A stretch of DNA of 35,596 nt, taken from contig JAFPZU010000129.1 of the NCBI GenBank assembly GCA_017417105.1, positions 1 through 35,596 of the forward strand, read 5' to 3'. This stretch comes from Lachnospiraceae bacterium. GTDB lineage: Bacteria > Bacillota > Clostridia > Lachnospirales > Lachnospiraceae. Shown here piece by piece: positions 25,954 through 34,950 of this stretch (positions within the stretch are counted from its first letter, which is position 1; every line of letters begins with the position of its first letter). The position numbers and the translations under genes were made by a program. Below the pieces are notes generated by a model. That model saw only the letters and a program-made list of their open reading frames with translations. It was not told the DNA's origin and searched no databases.

Positions 25954-28900
25954 ATGATACAGAAGGATTATACTTTCAAAAGTCCCCTGCATGCAGGATC
26001 TGCAATAGCTGATATAAAAAAGACCCTTGAAAATACTCCGCATAAGGATGCGCTGCTCGTTATATACGAGACAGGGTATCCCAAGGCAAAGATCAGGGGT
26101 CTTATCGATATGCTTGAATGCTGCGGAGTGAAGGGACTTAAGATTGCCGGGATCGCAATTTACAGCGTTGCGGATATCCTGCCTGACGGTACGGGTGTAA
26201 GGCTTAATCTTATCCTTACCGAAAACTCCGATATAGAGATAGTTGGTATTCCCTGTGTTCCCGGAGAAGAAGACAAAGCGGCAAAGGTAATGCGGGAAAG
26301 ACTGTCAGAGTTTCCCGATGCCAAAGCCGTAGAGATCTTAGGATGCAATCTGGCACTTGATGTCACACGTTTTATGGAGCAGTCTTTCAGGGAAAGGGAA
26401 GACATAGCTGTATTTGGGACCATGACATCCGTTGCCTTTCCCGAGCATGTGACGAACAAAGGCTTCGAAAGGTTTTTATTTGATCTTGGAAGCGGAACAG
26501 AAAGAAGCCAGATGGTGATAGCCGGCGATGATCTTATTCCGGAGGGATTTTCAATGATAATATTCTCCGGAAAGGAGCTTAAGGTCAGCGCAAACTATGC
26601 CCTGGGCTGGCATCCCATAGGAAAGGAGATGCCTGTTGTCCTGGGAAAAAGGGGAGAGCTTGGTGAGACCACTATCGCTCAGATTGACGGCTTCAGAGCC
26701 GTTGATCTTTTCAAGGAATATCTTGGAGTTAACGCCGATAAATATCTTATAAATAACATCTGCGAATTCCCTCTTATGGTAAGGCGGGGAGAGGATGATA
26801 TCTGCATGATACCTTTCTCCTTTGGAAAAGAAGGAGAGGTTTATATCAATGCGACCCTGCATGAGGATGAAAAACTCCGTTTTTCTTTTGCAAGCCATGA
26901 TGAGGTTCTGGGAGCTTCGGAAAGGTCAAGGCGGCTTATGCAGGAGTTTGCCCCTGAAGCCCTTTTTCTTATTGTCTGCGGAAACCGCGCGGGATTTCTA
27001 AGAGAAGATGCCCCACAGGAATGGGAGTGCTTCAGGGATGTATGCAGTGATCTTGCCCTGATACACGGAGCCTGCGAGATCTACTACCAAAACGGGAGAT
27101 GCGGGATCCTTACAAGCGCCCATATAAGCATAGGCATGAGAGAAGGGGAAAGACCCGAACGGATCATTATTAAAGACGATGATGAGATCGAATGTCACCA
27201 TCATGAGCATATAATTCCTTTAGCGGATCGTATGTCGGTATTCATGAATAAGATGACGAGCCAGCTTATCGAGATCGCAAAGGAAGCAAAGGCTTCAAAT
27301 AACGCCAAGTCAGCCTTCCTGTCCAACATGTCCCATGAGATAAGGACTCCCATAAACGCGATACTCGGGATGGATGAGATGATCTTAAGGGAGAGCAATG
27401 AGAGCAGTATCATAGGCTACGGCGAGGACATAAGGTCTGCCGGAAACAATCTTCTCTGCATAGTAAATGACATCCTTGATTTTTCAAAGATAGAAGCCGG
27501 GAAAATGGATATCCTTCCGGTGGAATATGAATTTGCCTCCGTAATAAACGATCTTGTGAACGTGGTCAAAAAGAGGGTAGAGGACAAGGGACTTGAATTA
27601 AAGCTTGATATCGATCCTGCCATACCTTCGATCCTTTACGGAGATGAGATAAGGATCAAACAGGTGATCACAAATATTCTGACAAATGCCGTTAAATACA
27701 CCGAAAAGGGCAGCGTAACCCTTTCGATAAAAAGAATTGAATTTAAGTGTGACATGACAAATGTCAAAGGGCATGAGGAGTGTCACGGCATGGCCTGCTA
27801 CAGAAATCCCGTGAAACTCTATGTAGGAGTTACCGATACCGGCATAGGCATAAAGGATAGCGAGAAGGAAAAGCTTTTTAATGCCTTTGAGAGGGTTGAC
27901 GAGAAGAGAAACCGTACTATCGAGGGTACGGGACTGGGACTTAATATAACCGCCTCACTCCTTAAACTTATGGACAGCTCCCTGGAGGTTTCAAGCACCT
28001 ACGGGGAAGGTTCGACTTTTTCATTTGTTATAAAACAGGGCATATCAAGAGATGAGCCTGTAGGCGATCTGAATGACAGATGGAGCAGAAGCTATGCCAC
28101 ACATGTGAAGTATCACGAAAAATTCACGGCGGAGCAGGCTCATATCCTGGTGGTAGATGATACCAGAATGAATCTTGAGGTTATGAAAAACCTGTTAAAA
28201 AAGACCAGGATACAGATAGATACCGCGGAAAGCGGAGAGGAAGCCTTGGAGCTTGTACGGCAGAATTTCTACGATATCATCTTCTTAGACCACCGCATGC
28301 CCCATATGGACGGCATGGAGTGCTTTGCAAGAATGAAGGAGCTTAAAGATCATAAATGTCCTGATTCTCCGGTAATATCGCTAACGGCAAACGCGGTTTC
28401 CGGAGCAAGGGAGGAATACTTAACGGCAGGCTTTGCAGATTACCTTACAAAGCCCATAGACTCCGAAAAGCTTGAAGACATGCTGATAAGGTATCTGCCG
28501 GAAGATAAGGTAAAGATTGCAAAAGAGCCCGAAAAGAAGGCGAAAGTATCCGGCAGGGGCTCCAAGATCAGCGGATCAAAGCCAAGGATAGTTCTTATAG
28601 ATGATGCCCAGGTGATCCATGATTACGCAAGGAATCTGCTTGGTGATAAATATATCCTTGAGACCTGCCTTAACGGAAAGGATGGCATAAAGGCCGTTAA
28701 GGAGAAGGAAACTGACCTTATTCTGCTTGACATCCTGATGCCTGATGAAGACGGCTTTGAAGTCATGAAAAAGCTTAAGGCGGACGCCAGGTGCGCATCG
28801 GTTCCTGTAATCTTCCTTACCGGTGATGAGAACGAAGAGACGGAGATAAAGGGCTTCAAGTCGGGAGCCTGGGATTTTGTGAGGAAGCCTTTTGTGGCTG

Positions 28901-30315
28901 AAGTGCTGCTGCAGAGGGTTAAGCATACCATAGAGCTTTCAAGACTTCAGAATGATCTGACGAGGGAGGTTGCGGTAAAGACCCTTCGAATAGAGCATCT
29001 TACTCAGGAAGTGATGCTTGCGCTTTCAAAGACCGTTGACGCAAAGGATCATTATACCAACGGACATTCCGAGAGGGTTGCGGGCTATGCCACCATGCTT
29101 GCCATGAAGCTTGGGATGGAAGATAACGCGCAGTCAGATATACATGCCATGGGACTTCTCCACGATGTGGGAAAGATCGGGGTTCCGAGGGAGATAATAA
29201 ATAAACCCGGAAGGCTTACCGATGAGGAATTTGCAAAGATAAAAGAGCATACTACCATGGGGTATGATATCTTAAAAACAATAACCGAGCTTCCGGGACT
29301 TGCAACAGGCGCCAGGTGGCACCATGAAAGGTTTAACGGGACGGGCTACCCTGACGGAAAGAGCGGAGAGGATATACCTCTTGCCGCAAGGATAATCTGT
29401 GTTGCCGACTGCTATGATGCCATGACCTCGAACAGGTCTTATTCAAAGATAAGGGAGCAGAGTGAAGTAAGGAATGAGCTGCTTCGGTGTAAGGGGTCTC
29501 AGTTCGATCCTGTTATAGCCGATGCCATGGTAAGCCTTATGGATGCTGACGGCGACTACCTTATGAACGAGCAGGGTTATAAGGACAGCGCGGTTGCAAA
29601 GTATGTGACGGAGCTTTTGAACAGGACTCTTCGTATGGGTTCTTTGGAAGAGGATAATGCCGCAGAGGATGTGATCTATGATGATACCGGGGATTCCTTC
29701 GAAGGGGCGGGGGATGAAGCTTCAGATGAGATTCAGCTTCCGGACTGGCTTAAGGAAAGCTCCGCAGTTGATGCGGAAAGCGGCGTGAAAAACTGCGGCT
29801 CCGTGGAGAGCTACCTGTCCATCCTTACTAATTTCCATGCCACGGTGCTGGAAAAAGCCGATGAGATACAGGGGTATTATGATAATGAGGACTGGGACAA
29901 CTATACCGTAAAGGTTCATGCATTAAAGTCTTCCGCGAGGATAATAGGTGCCATGGAGCTTTCGGAAAAGGCAAGGATTCTGGAGGCTGCGGGAGATGCA
30001 GGAGACATAGAGACTATAGCAGAGGATACGGGTGCCCTTATTACCCTCTACAGATCCTATGAGGATGCGCTATCAATGCTTTCGGAATCGGATGAGGGGC
30101 TGCCTAAGGCAGATCAGGCTACACTTTCGGATGCTTACGGGGCGCTTTCAGAGTTTGCTTCTTCCATGGATTATGAGCTTTCAAGGATGGTTCTTGATTC
30201 CATGAAGGAATATAAGCTTGATCCTTCGGATAAGGACAGATTTTCAAGGATCAGAACGGCGCTTTCCCAGCTCGACTGGGATCGGATAAAGAGCATTTTA
30301 AGTGAAAAGGGGTAA
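25954..30315 (+). CDS. FIST sensor - hybrid histidine kinase - two receivers - HD-GYP - HPt fusion
   Basis: The 1453-residue cytoplasmic protein starts with FIST_N and FIST_C domains (about 1-420; GWHPIGKEMPV near 220), a proposed small-ligand sensor. A short coiled coil leads to HisKA with His461 (MSHEIRTPINA) and an ATPase domain (ILTNAVKYT, TDTGIGIKD, EGTGLGLNI). Receiver 1 has Asp779 (IIFLDHRMP, KPID); receiver 2 has Asp926 (LILLDILMP, RKPF). The HD-GYP domain (about 1015-1190) keeps His1070-Asp1071 and HHERFNGTGYPDG with Gly1131-Tyr1132-Pro1133, so cyclic-di-GMP hydrolysis is likely. HPt His1322 lies in HALKSSARIIGA. Sensor, kinase, relay and output thus share one chain. Inside the ATPase domain, about residues 597-615 carry a Cys/His-rich insert. 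No membrane helix is visible. Overlap with neighbours is absent but spacing is short. Confidence 0.92.
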   Translation: MIQKDYTFKSPLHAGSAIADIKKTLENTPHKDALLVIYETGYPKAKIRGLIDMLECCGVKGLKIAGIAIYSVADILPDGTGVRLNLILTENSDIEIVGIPCVPGEEDKAAKVMRERLSEFPDAKAVEILGCNLALDVTRFMEQSFREREDIAVFGTMTSVAFPEHVTNKGFERFLFDLGSGTERSQMVIAGDDLIPEGFSMIIFSGKELKVSANYALGWHPIGKEMPVVLGKRGELGETTIAQIDGFRAVDLFKEYLGVNADKYLINNICEFPLMVRRGEDDICMIPFSFGKEGEVYINATLHEDEKLRFSFASHDEVLGASERSRRLMQEFAPEALFLIVCGNRAGFLREDAPQEWECFRDVCSDLALIHGACEIYYQNGRCGILTSAHISIGMREGERPERIIIKDDDEIECHHHEHIIPLADRMSVFMNKMTSQLIEIAKEAKASNNAKSAFLSNMSHEIRTPINAILGMDEMILRESNESSIIGYGEDIRSAGNNLLCIVNDILDFSKIEAGKMDILPVEYEFASVINDLVNVVKKRVEDKGLELKLDIDPAIPSILYGDEIRIKQVITNILTNAVKYTEKGSVTLSIKRIEFKCDMTNVKGHEECHGMACYRNPVKLYVGVTDTGIGIKDSEKEKLFNAFERVDEKRNRTIEGTGLGLNITASLLKLMDSSLEVSSTYGEGSTFSFVIKQGISRDEPVGDLNDRWSRSYATHVKYHEKFTAEQAHILVVDDTRMNLEVMKNLLKKTRIQIDTAESGEEALELVRQNFYDIIFLDHRMPHMDGMECFARMKELKDHKCPDSPVISLTANAVSGAREEYLTAGFADYLTKPIDSEKLEDMLIRYLPEDKVKIAKEPEKKAKVSGRGSKISGSKPRIVLIDDAQVIHDYARNLLGDKYILETCLNGKDGIKAVKEKETDLILLDILMPDEDGFEVMKKLKADARCASVPVIFLTGDENEETEIKGFKSGAWDFVRKPFVAEVLLQRVKHTIELSRLQNDLTREVAVKTLRIEHLTQEVMLALSKTVDAKDHYTNGHSERVAGYATMLAMKLGMEDNAQSDIHAMGLLHDVGKIGVPREIINKPGRLTDEEFAKIKEHTTMGYDILKTITELPGLATGARWHHERFNGTGYPDGKSGEDIPLAARIICVADCYDAMTSNRSYSKIREQSEVRNELLRCKGSQFDPVIADAMVSLMDADGDYLMNEQGYKDSAVAKYVTELLNRTLRMGSLEEDNAAEDVIYDDTGDSFEGAGDEASDEIQLPDWLKESSAVDAESGVKNCGSVESYLSILTNFHATVLEKADEIQGYYDNEDWDNYTVKVHALKSSARIIGAMELSEKARILEAAGDAGDIETIAEDTGALITLYRSYEDALSMLSESDEGLPKADQATLSDAYGALSEFASSMDYELSRMVLDSMKEYKLDPSDKDRFSRIRTALSQLDWDRIKSILSEKG

Positions 30316-30331
30316 TACAGAAAGGATTTAC

Positions 30332-31123
30332 ATGAGCAGAAACGTATTGATAATAAGTTCGGCAGAGACTTTTTCCGTAAGGGGAATAGAGATGAAGCTT
30401 GCATCCCTTGATGTGAAGACAGCCTGGTGTTCGCCGAAGCTTAAGGAGCTTGAGAATAAGTGCGATAAGACGGATCTTATTATTCTTTATACCGATGAAT
30501 CCGTAGATGATACGGCGGAAGCTCTTGTATTCTTAAAGGATCACTGCATAGCCCAGGATGAGAAGATAATAGTTATCGGGGCGAAGTCCGAGTATGAGAC
30601 CGTAGAGCAGTTCCTGCCGGCGTCTTTTATCTTAAGCTTTTTTGAAAGGCCCCTTGAGATGGCGGGATTCCTTGATACCGTTGAGGAGTACCTTTCCGAG
30701 GAAGCGGAGCATGAGAGGCGGAAGAATATCCTTATAGTTGATGATGATGTGTCCTATATGAGTATGATAATGGACTGGCTTAAAGATACCTACCGGGTAG
30801 CCATGGCAAATTCCGGGATGCAGGCCATAACCTATCTTGCAAAGAACAAGGCGGATCTTATATTGCTTGATTATGAGATGCCGGTGACCTCCGGCGCCCA
30901 GGTACTTGAAATGATAAGGTCTGAGGCTGCGACCTCCACAATACCCGTGATGTTCCTTACGGGGAAAAACGACAAGGCCAGCATAATGAAGGTTCTTGCG
31001 CTGAAGCCTGAGGATTATCTCTTAAAGACTATTGATAAGGCGGGGCTTAGGGACAAGCTTGAGACGTTCTTCTTGGGCAGGTCGCTTAAAGACTCAGGTC
31101 AGAAGCCTCAGGGCTTAAATTGA
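30332..31123 (+). CDS. Double-receiver response regulator, N-terminal receiver degenerate
   Basis: The 263-residue protein has two receiver-like domains and no DNA-binding or enzymatic output. The N-terminal one (about 1-120) keeps the fold pattern (NVLIISSAETF, LIILYTDES, SFFERPL) but lacks the acidic pair and the phospho-Asp. The C-terminal one (about 133-255) is intact at DDD, Asp180 (LILLDYEMPV) and Thr in FLTGK; its Lys is followed by Thr (LLKTID) rather than Pro. ATG 30332 with AAAGGA 5 bases upstream is preferred over an in-frame GTG at 30302 that overlaps the upstream gene. It may be a phosphate sink or relay partner for the HPt domains upstream. Its stop overlaps the TTG of the next gene. 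Confidence 0.86.
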   Translation: MSRNVLIISSAETFSVRGIEMKLASLDVKTAWCSPKLKELENKCDKTDLIILYTDESVDDTAEALVFLKDHCIAQDEKIIVIGAKSEYETVEQFLPASFILSFFERPLEMAGFLDTVEEYLSEEAEHERRKNILIVDDDVSYMSMIMDWLKDTYRVAMANSGMQAITYLAKNKADLILLDYEMPVTSGAQVLEMIRSEAATSTIPVMFLTGKNDKASIMKVLALKPEDYLLKTIDKAGLRDKLETFFLGRSLKDSGQKPQGLN

Positions 31124-33720
31124 GCCGGAAGACCGGGCAAAACGGCTTTAGGAAAGCCTGCCGGGTAGGGCAAAAGATATCGTATTTTTGGGAGCATCCG
31201 GCTCTGACGGCATTTTTGCTGTCTTTTCTGATGCTCTTTTTATATTCCCTGATACAGGGGATTTATCCTTTTGGTAAGATCACTTTTCTCAGAAAGGATC
31301 TTTATCATCAGTATCTTCCCTTTCTTTATGAATTAAGAAGGAGACTCTTATCGGGGGAGAGCCTTAAGTACAGCTTTGATCTGGGGCTTGGTTCGTCATT
31401 TTACGGGATGTATGTGTATTACCTTTCGGATCCCCTGAACTTCCTTTCGGTTCTTGTACCGGAGAAGTATCTGCTGGAATTTTTGACCTTTATAACTTAT
31501 CTTAAGATCTCTCTTTGTTCTTCGAATATGTGCATCTATCTTAGATACAAAAATAAGGAAACTGCTCCGGTATATGCGGTTTTATTATCCCTGTGCTACG
31601 GGTTTTCGGGGTATATAGCTTCCTTTGACTGGAATGTGATGTGGATGTGGGGGATAGCCCTTGCGCCTCTTGCCATCATGGGAATGGAGAAGCTCTTCAG
31701 GTATCAGGACGGGATAAAAAGCGTCTTCATTTATTCCTGGATACTGTTCTTTATAATCTGGACTAATTATTATATCGCTATGATAATATTATTATTCTCC
31801 GCAGTGTATTTTCTGGTACTTTGCGTGGAGGAGTACGGGGGGATCATTAAGCTTTTTACGGCGGCTTTAAGATTTGCCTTCTGTTCGGCGCTGTCCCTTT
31901 GCATGGCGGGGATGTTTCTTATCCCTGAGTGGGAGATAATAAGGGATACTTCTTTTTCCGGAAATGATCTTCCCGATAAGATTAAATTCTATCTTATGCC
32001 CTGGGAGCTTATGGTAAGGTCTCTGGTATCTGTTAAGGTTGAAACGGGACTTGGACATGAGCCCGGAATCTACGCTTCCCTTGCGGTTTTATTCCTCGTG
32101 CCGCTGTTCTTTTTGAATAAAAAGATCGACCTGAAACATCGAATCGTCCGGGGAGTTCTGGTCATATTCTTTTATCTTTCCTTTGACATGAATGTGCTGG
32201 AATTTATCTGGCACGGGCTTAATTATCCTGATTCGATACCCGCAAGGCAGGCGTTTCTACTTGTGTTTATATTGGTAAGCCTTGCGTATGAGACTCTGCC
32301 GGGTATTAAGGAGATGGGGATCATAAGATGTGCGATTTCCATGGTATTTCCGCTTGTTATCTATGGTGTATCCCTTGCTCTTTGCAGGGAGGACAGTCAT
32401 ACAGACGGGAGTACCTGGATCCTCAGCGGGATCTTTATCCTGCTTTATGTGCTGATCCTTATAATATACGTGCTGAAGAATGAGGAATACGGGAAGTGGG
32501 GGATGTCTGTGTTTTTCCTTCTGCTGGTCTTTGAGCTTCTGATCAATTTAAATTTAACTTCTTCAAGGGATATCTCAAGGAAGAGTTATTTCAGGCACGT
32601 GGATAATTACAGGGAGCTTGTAAAGACCGCTGAAAACAGGGAAAAGCTTAATCAGGGACATTTTTCAAGATTTGATACGGTAGAGGAGAATATAAGGAAT
32701 CTTTCCTGTACGGTGGGGTACTCCGATGCCTCATATTTTTCATCCACAATTGACAACAAGGCTGAGGATTTCTACAAGGACTTCGGGATGAAGGCTTCAA
32801 AGGTTCACTATATGGCTGAAGGGATAACGCCGTTTACATCCGCCATCTTGGGAGTAGGTTATATACTTGCGGATAATTTAAGGAATAATGAAACGGACTA
32901 TGATGTCTCGTTTTACCTTGAAGAAGCCGGAGAGGATTATCTGTATGAGTGTATGTTTGCCCTGCCTTTCGGTTACACCGTGCCTGAAGGTCATCACGGC
33001 TTTTTGGACGATGACAGCTTTTATGATCCCATAGACCGGCAGAATAAGGTCGCCATGAAGCTTGGGGGAGATGAGATCTTCCACAGGGTTAATGATGATG
33101 ATCTTTTTGAAGACAGCGGTATAGCGAAGATAGAGATAGCGGAGAGCGGTCATTATTACGCCTATACCGACGAGGATATCGATGAGATCACTGAGTATGT
33201 GGATTTTCAGGATGAGGCCTACGGTGAATTTGAGGATATGAAGTATGAGAGCATCATGGATCTTGGAAGGCTTGAGGAGGGGACTAAGGTAAGGCTTGAA
33301 ACTGATGAGGAGAGCAAAACCGGGTATCTTGAAACCTCGGTTTACCGCCTGGATCCCGGAAACTTAAAAGAGCTTATTGAAGAGATGACCCTTGATCCCT
33401 TTACGCTAACGGAGTTTTCGGATGATCACATAGAGGCTATATGCGAAGTGTCGGATGGAAGAGAGCTGGTGCTTGCCCTGCCTGTATCCAAGGGGTGGGA
33501 AGTAACCCTTGACGGAAAAGAGAAGATAGAGCCTTTAAGCTTCTACGGACTTTTGATGAAGCTTTCACTTCCCTCAGGCGTCCATCACATAAGCCTTGAT
33601 TATCATATCCCCGGCTTTTCCACCGGACTTATCATATCCCTTATAGCCCTTATTATAAACATGACGGGGACGGTTCTTTTTTTGTTCGGTAATAGGAAGC
33701 AGAAAGCATCTGTCGGCTGA
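31120..33720 (+). CDS. YfhO-family multi-spanning membrane protein
   Basis: The 866-residue protein has about twelve membrane helices in its first 480 residues, then a large extracytoplasmic part, and a final helix near 835-855 followed by a basic tail. The first extracellular segment, LRKDLYHQYLPFLYELRR, and SFDLGLGSSFYGMYVYY are typical of the YfhO family (GT-C-like). Members are linked to adding sugars to lipoteichoic acid or related polymers; the exact substrate here is unknown. The start is TTG at 31120, overlapping the preceding TGA, with only weak ribosome-site sequence. Its presence at the end of the signalling run, together with PAP2 and the LtaS-like gene upstream, gives the region an envelope-lipid flavour. 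It ends at a terminator shared with the convergent lipoprotein gene. Confidence 0.87.
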   Translation: MSRKTGQNGFRKACRVGQKISYFWEHPALTAFLLSFLMLFLYSLIQGIYPFGKITFLRKDLYHQYLPFLYELRRRLLSGESLKYSFDLGLGSSFYGMYVYYLSDPLNFLSVLVPEKYLLEFLTFITYLKISLCSSNMCIYLRYKNKETAPVYAVLLSLCYGFSGYIASFDWNVMWMWGIALAPLAIMGMEKLFRYQDGIKSVFIYSWILFFIIWTNYYIAMIILLFSAVYFLVLCVEEYGGIIKLFTAALRFAFCSALSLCMAGMFLIPEWEIIRDTSFSGNDLPDKIKFYLMPWELMVRSLVSVKVETGLGHEPGIYASLAVLFLVPLFFLNKKIDLKHRIVRGVLVIFFYLSFDMNVLEFIWHGLNYPDSIPARQAFLLVFILVSLAYETLPGIKEMGIIRCAISMVFPLVIYGVSLALCREDSHTDGSTWILSGIFILLYVLILIIYVLKNEEYGKWGMSVFFLLLVFELLINLNLTSSRDISRKSYFRHVDNYRELVKTAENREKLNQGHFSRFDTVEENIRNLSCTVGYSDASYFSSTIDNKAEDFYKDFGMKASKVHYMAEGITPFTSAILGVGYILADNLRNNETDYDVSFYLEEAGEDYLYECMFALPFGYTVPEGHHGFLDDDSFYDPIDRQNKVAMKLGGDEIFHRVNDDDLFEDSGIAKIEIAESGHYYAYTDEDIDEITEYVDFQDEAYGEFEDMKYESIMDLGRLEEGTKVRLETDEESKTGYLETSVYRLDPGNLKELIEEMTLDPFTLTEFSDDHIEAICEVSDGRELVLALPVSKGWEVTLDGKEKIEPLSFYGLLMKLSLPSGVHHISLDYHIPGFSTGLIISLIALIINMTGTVLFLFGNRKQKASVG

Positions 33721-33724
33721 TTGC

Positions 33725-33782
33725 CAAACACAAAAGAAACGTCCCGGTAATATTCACTGCAAAACACAAAAGAACCGTCCCC
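33725..33782. repeat. Two direct copies of a 20-base word in the convergent gap
   Basis: The word AAACACAAAAGAAnCGTCCC occurs at about 33726-33745 and again at about 33762-33781, differing at one position (A or C). The copies are 36 bases apart. I recall very similar words (on the other strand GGGGACGGTTCTTTTGTG) scattered in clostridial intergenic regions, often as REP-like sequences; that is memory, not a search. Confidence 0.6.
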
Positions 33783-33799
33783 TTGTGTTCTTGTTTTTT
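33763..33799 (+). terminator. Probable intrinsic terminator after yfhO
   Basis: AACACAA (33763-33769) pairs with TTGTGTT (33783-33789) around a 13-base loop, and a T-run ends at 33799. The stem is AT-rich and short, so strength is uncertain. It lies between convergent genes, and the T-run abuts the stop of the minus-strand lipoprotein gene. Confidence 0.5.
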
Positions 33800-34839
33800 C
33801 AGTAGATCGTTTCAGCAGTGATATTGCCGTTTTCCACTTTGAAGCGCCAGATGGAGTGATCCGGCAGGCGGTGCTCGGTAAGATAATAAGCGCCGTCGAA
33901 GGAGGTAATATAGTATGGTGTTCCACCGCCTATGAAGTTACTGTAAATATCCTCATAATTCCTGTATTCAAGATCTTCAAGGCTGTCACACCTTATTATC
34001 GTGGCATAGCTTTGATCCCAGGAGGCGTTGGTGGATATGGTGATGTAGTATTTATTGTCTATGGGGGTTATCTGGATCATCCCGGCAAGCTCGTCAGGCA
34101 CCGGATAGCGGTCGATAACCTCCAGGGTATCAAGTTTTGCTTTTATTATACTGCTGTTTCCCGAGACAAAGAGGATCTCGTCGCCTGTTATTGTGAATGA
34201 GCGGACATAGACTCCGTCAAGCTCCGGGATCTTCCGGATGTCGGAAACATAGACGTTATTATCATCATCTCGTTTTATCACATAGAGCTCCCCGCTTACT
34301 GAGCACCAGGCGTAGAAGTTTCCGGATTTTTCGTCATAGACGATATAATGAGGCCTTCCGGTGACGTTTTTTAATTCCTTGGTGAAGATAAAGGAATCAT
34401 CTTTTTTTTCAAAGATCATTATCCGTTCGTTTTCGGTATCGTCTATAAGATAGACCGTTCCGTCACCTGCAACCGTGTGTCCCATTATCATTTCATCTGT
34501 CATTATCTTCCAATCAGTCAGGGGATCCTCAAGGTTATCGTTATATATGACCTGATTATGGTAGCAGTCAACTATGAAGTACGTTTCACCAATCTTTGTG
34601 ATCTGGGTTGGAACGGAAAGATCAGGGTAGGAGTTGAAGCGTGGTACGGAAATCGCACCATCTTCGGTATCGGCTGAAGCTGCCGGAGTGGCATCACGGA
34701 TATGCTTATTACCCGGGATGATATTGTCAAGAGATACACTGCTGCACCCTGACAGGAGAAAAAGGGGGGCGCACAGGATCAATATGGATATAAAAAGAGT
34801 TTTGGCTGCTCTTATTCTTTTGGGTAAAGTCTTATTCAT
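33799..34839 (-). CDS. Lipoprotein with beta-propeller-like domain, function unknown
   Basis: The 346-residue product begins with a lipoprotein signal: basic NKTLPKRIRAAK, a hydrophobic helix, and the lipobox LLSGC, so it should be anchored outside the membrane. After a low-complexity linker, the rest looks like repeated beta blades (for example TKIGETYFIVDCYHNQVIY, GDGTVYLIDDTENERIMIF, DGAYYLTEHRLPDHSIWRF), a pattern of six- or seven-bladed propellers. No catalytic motif is visible. The frame is open to 35037, but that upstream part runs through hairpins and is not protein-like; ATG 34839 directly precedes the signal peptide. It is the only minus-strand gene, divergent from trmL and convergent with yfhO. 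It may bind a ligand or envelope polymer; this is a guess. Confidence 0.82.
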   Translation of the reverse strand: MNKTLPKRIRAAKTLFISILILCAPLFLLSGCSSVSLDNIIPGNKHIRDATPAASADTEDGAISVPRFNSYPDLSVPTQITKIGETYFIVDCYHNQVIYNDNLEDPLTDWKIMTDEMIMGHTVAGDGTVYLIDDTENERIMIFEKKDDSFIFTKELKNVTGRPHYIVYDEKSGNFYAWCSVSGELYVIKRDDDNNVYVSDIRKIPELDGVYVRSFTITGDEILFVSGNSSIIKAKLDTLEVIDRYPVPDELAGMIQITPIDNKYYITISTNASWDQSYATIIRCDSLEDLEYRNYEDIYSNFIGGGTPYYITSFDGAYYLTEHRLPDHSIWRFKVENGNITAETIY

Positions 34840-34841
34840 GA

Positions 34842-34847
34842 TATAAT
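34842..34847 (+). promoter_or_regulatory. Possible -10 box for trmL
   Basis: TATAAT matches the -10 consensus on the + strand. No good -35 is seen 17-18 bases upstream. Transcription from here would put the hairpins at 34856-34901 at the very 5' end of the trmL message. The same AT-rich stretch, read on the minus strand, could instead serve the lipoprotein gene (TATACT). Confidence 0.25.
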
Positions 34848-34855
34848 AGTATACC

Positions 34856-34901
34856 TTATGAGACGATTTGGGAAATCGTCTCATAACCCGACTTCGTCGG
34901 G
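34856..34901. repeat. Two perfect back-to-back stem-loops in the divergent intergenic region
   Basis: TTATGAGACGATTT (34856-34869) pairs perfectly with AAATCGTCTCATAA (34873-34886) around GGG. It is followed at once by CCCGAC (34887-34892) pairing with GTCGGG (34896-34901) around TTC. There is no T-run on either side, so simple termination is unlikely. It could be an operator, a 5' leader structure for trmL, or a member of the small palindrome family seen elsewhere in the window. Confidence 0.7.
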
Positions 34902-34950
34902 TCTGGGAAGATACGGAGAACGTGGGTTTCATGGATGAGACCGGAATGAG

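Noticed and set aside
30302..30331. GTG start for the double-receiver protein
   Set aside because: It lies inside the upstream gene without a ribosome site of its own; ATG 30332 has AAAGGA and begins directly at the first beta strand.
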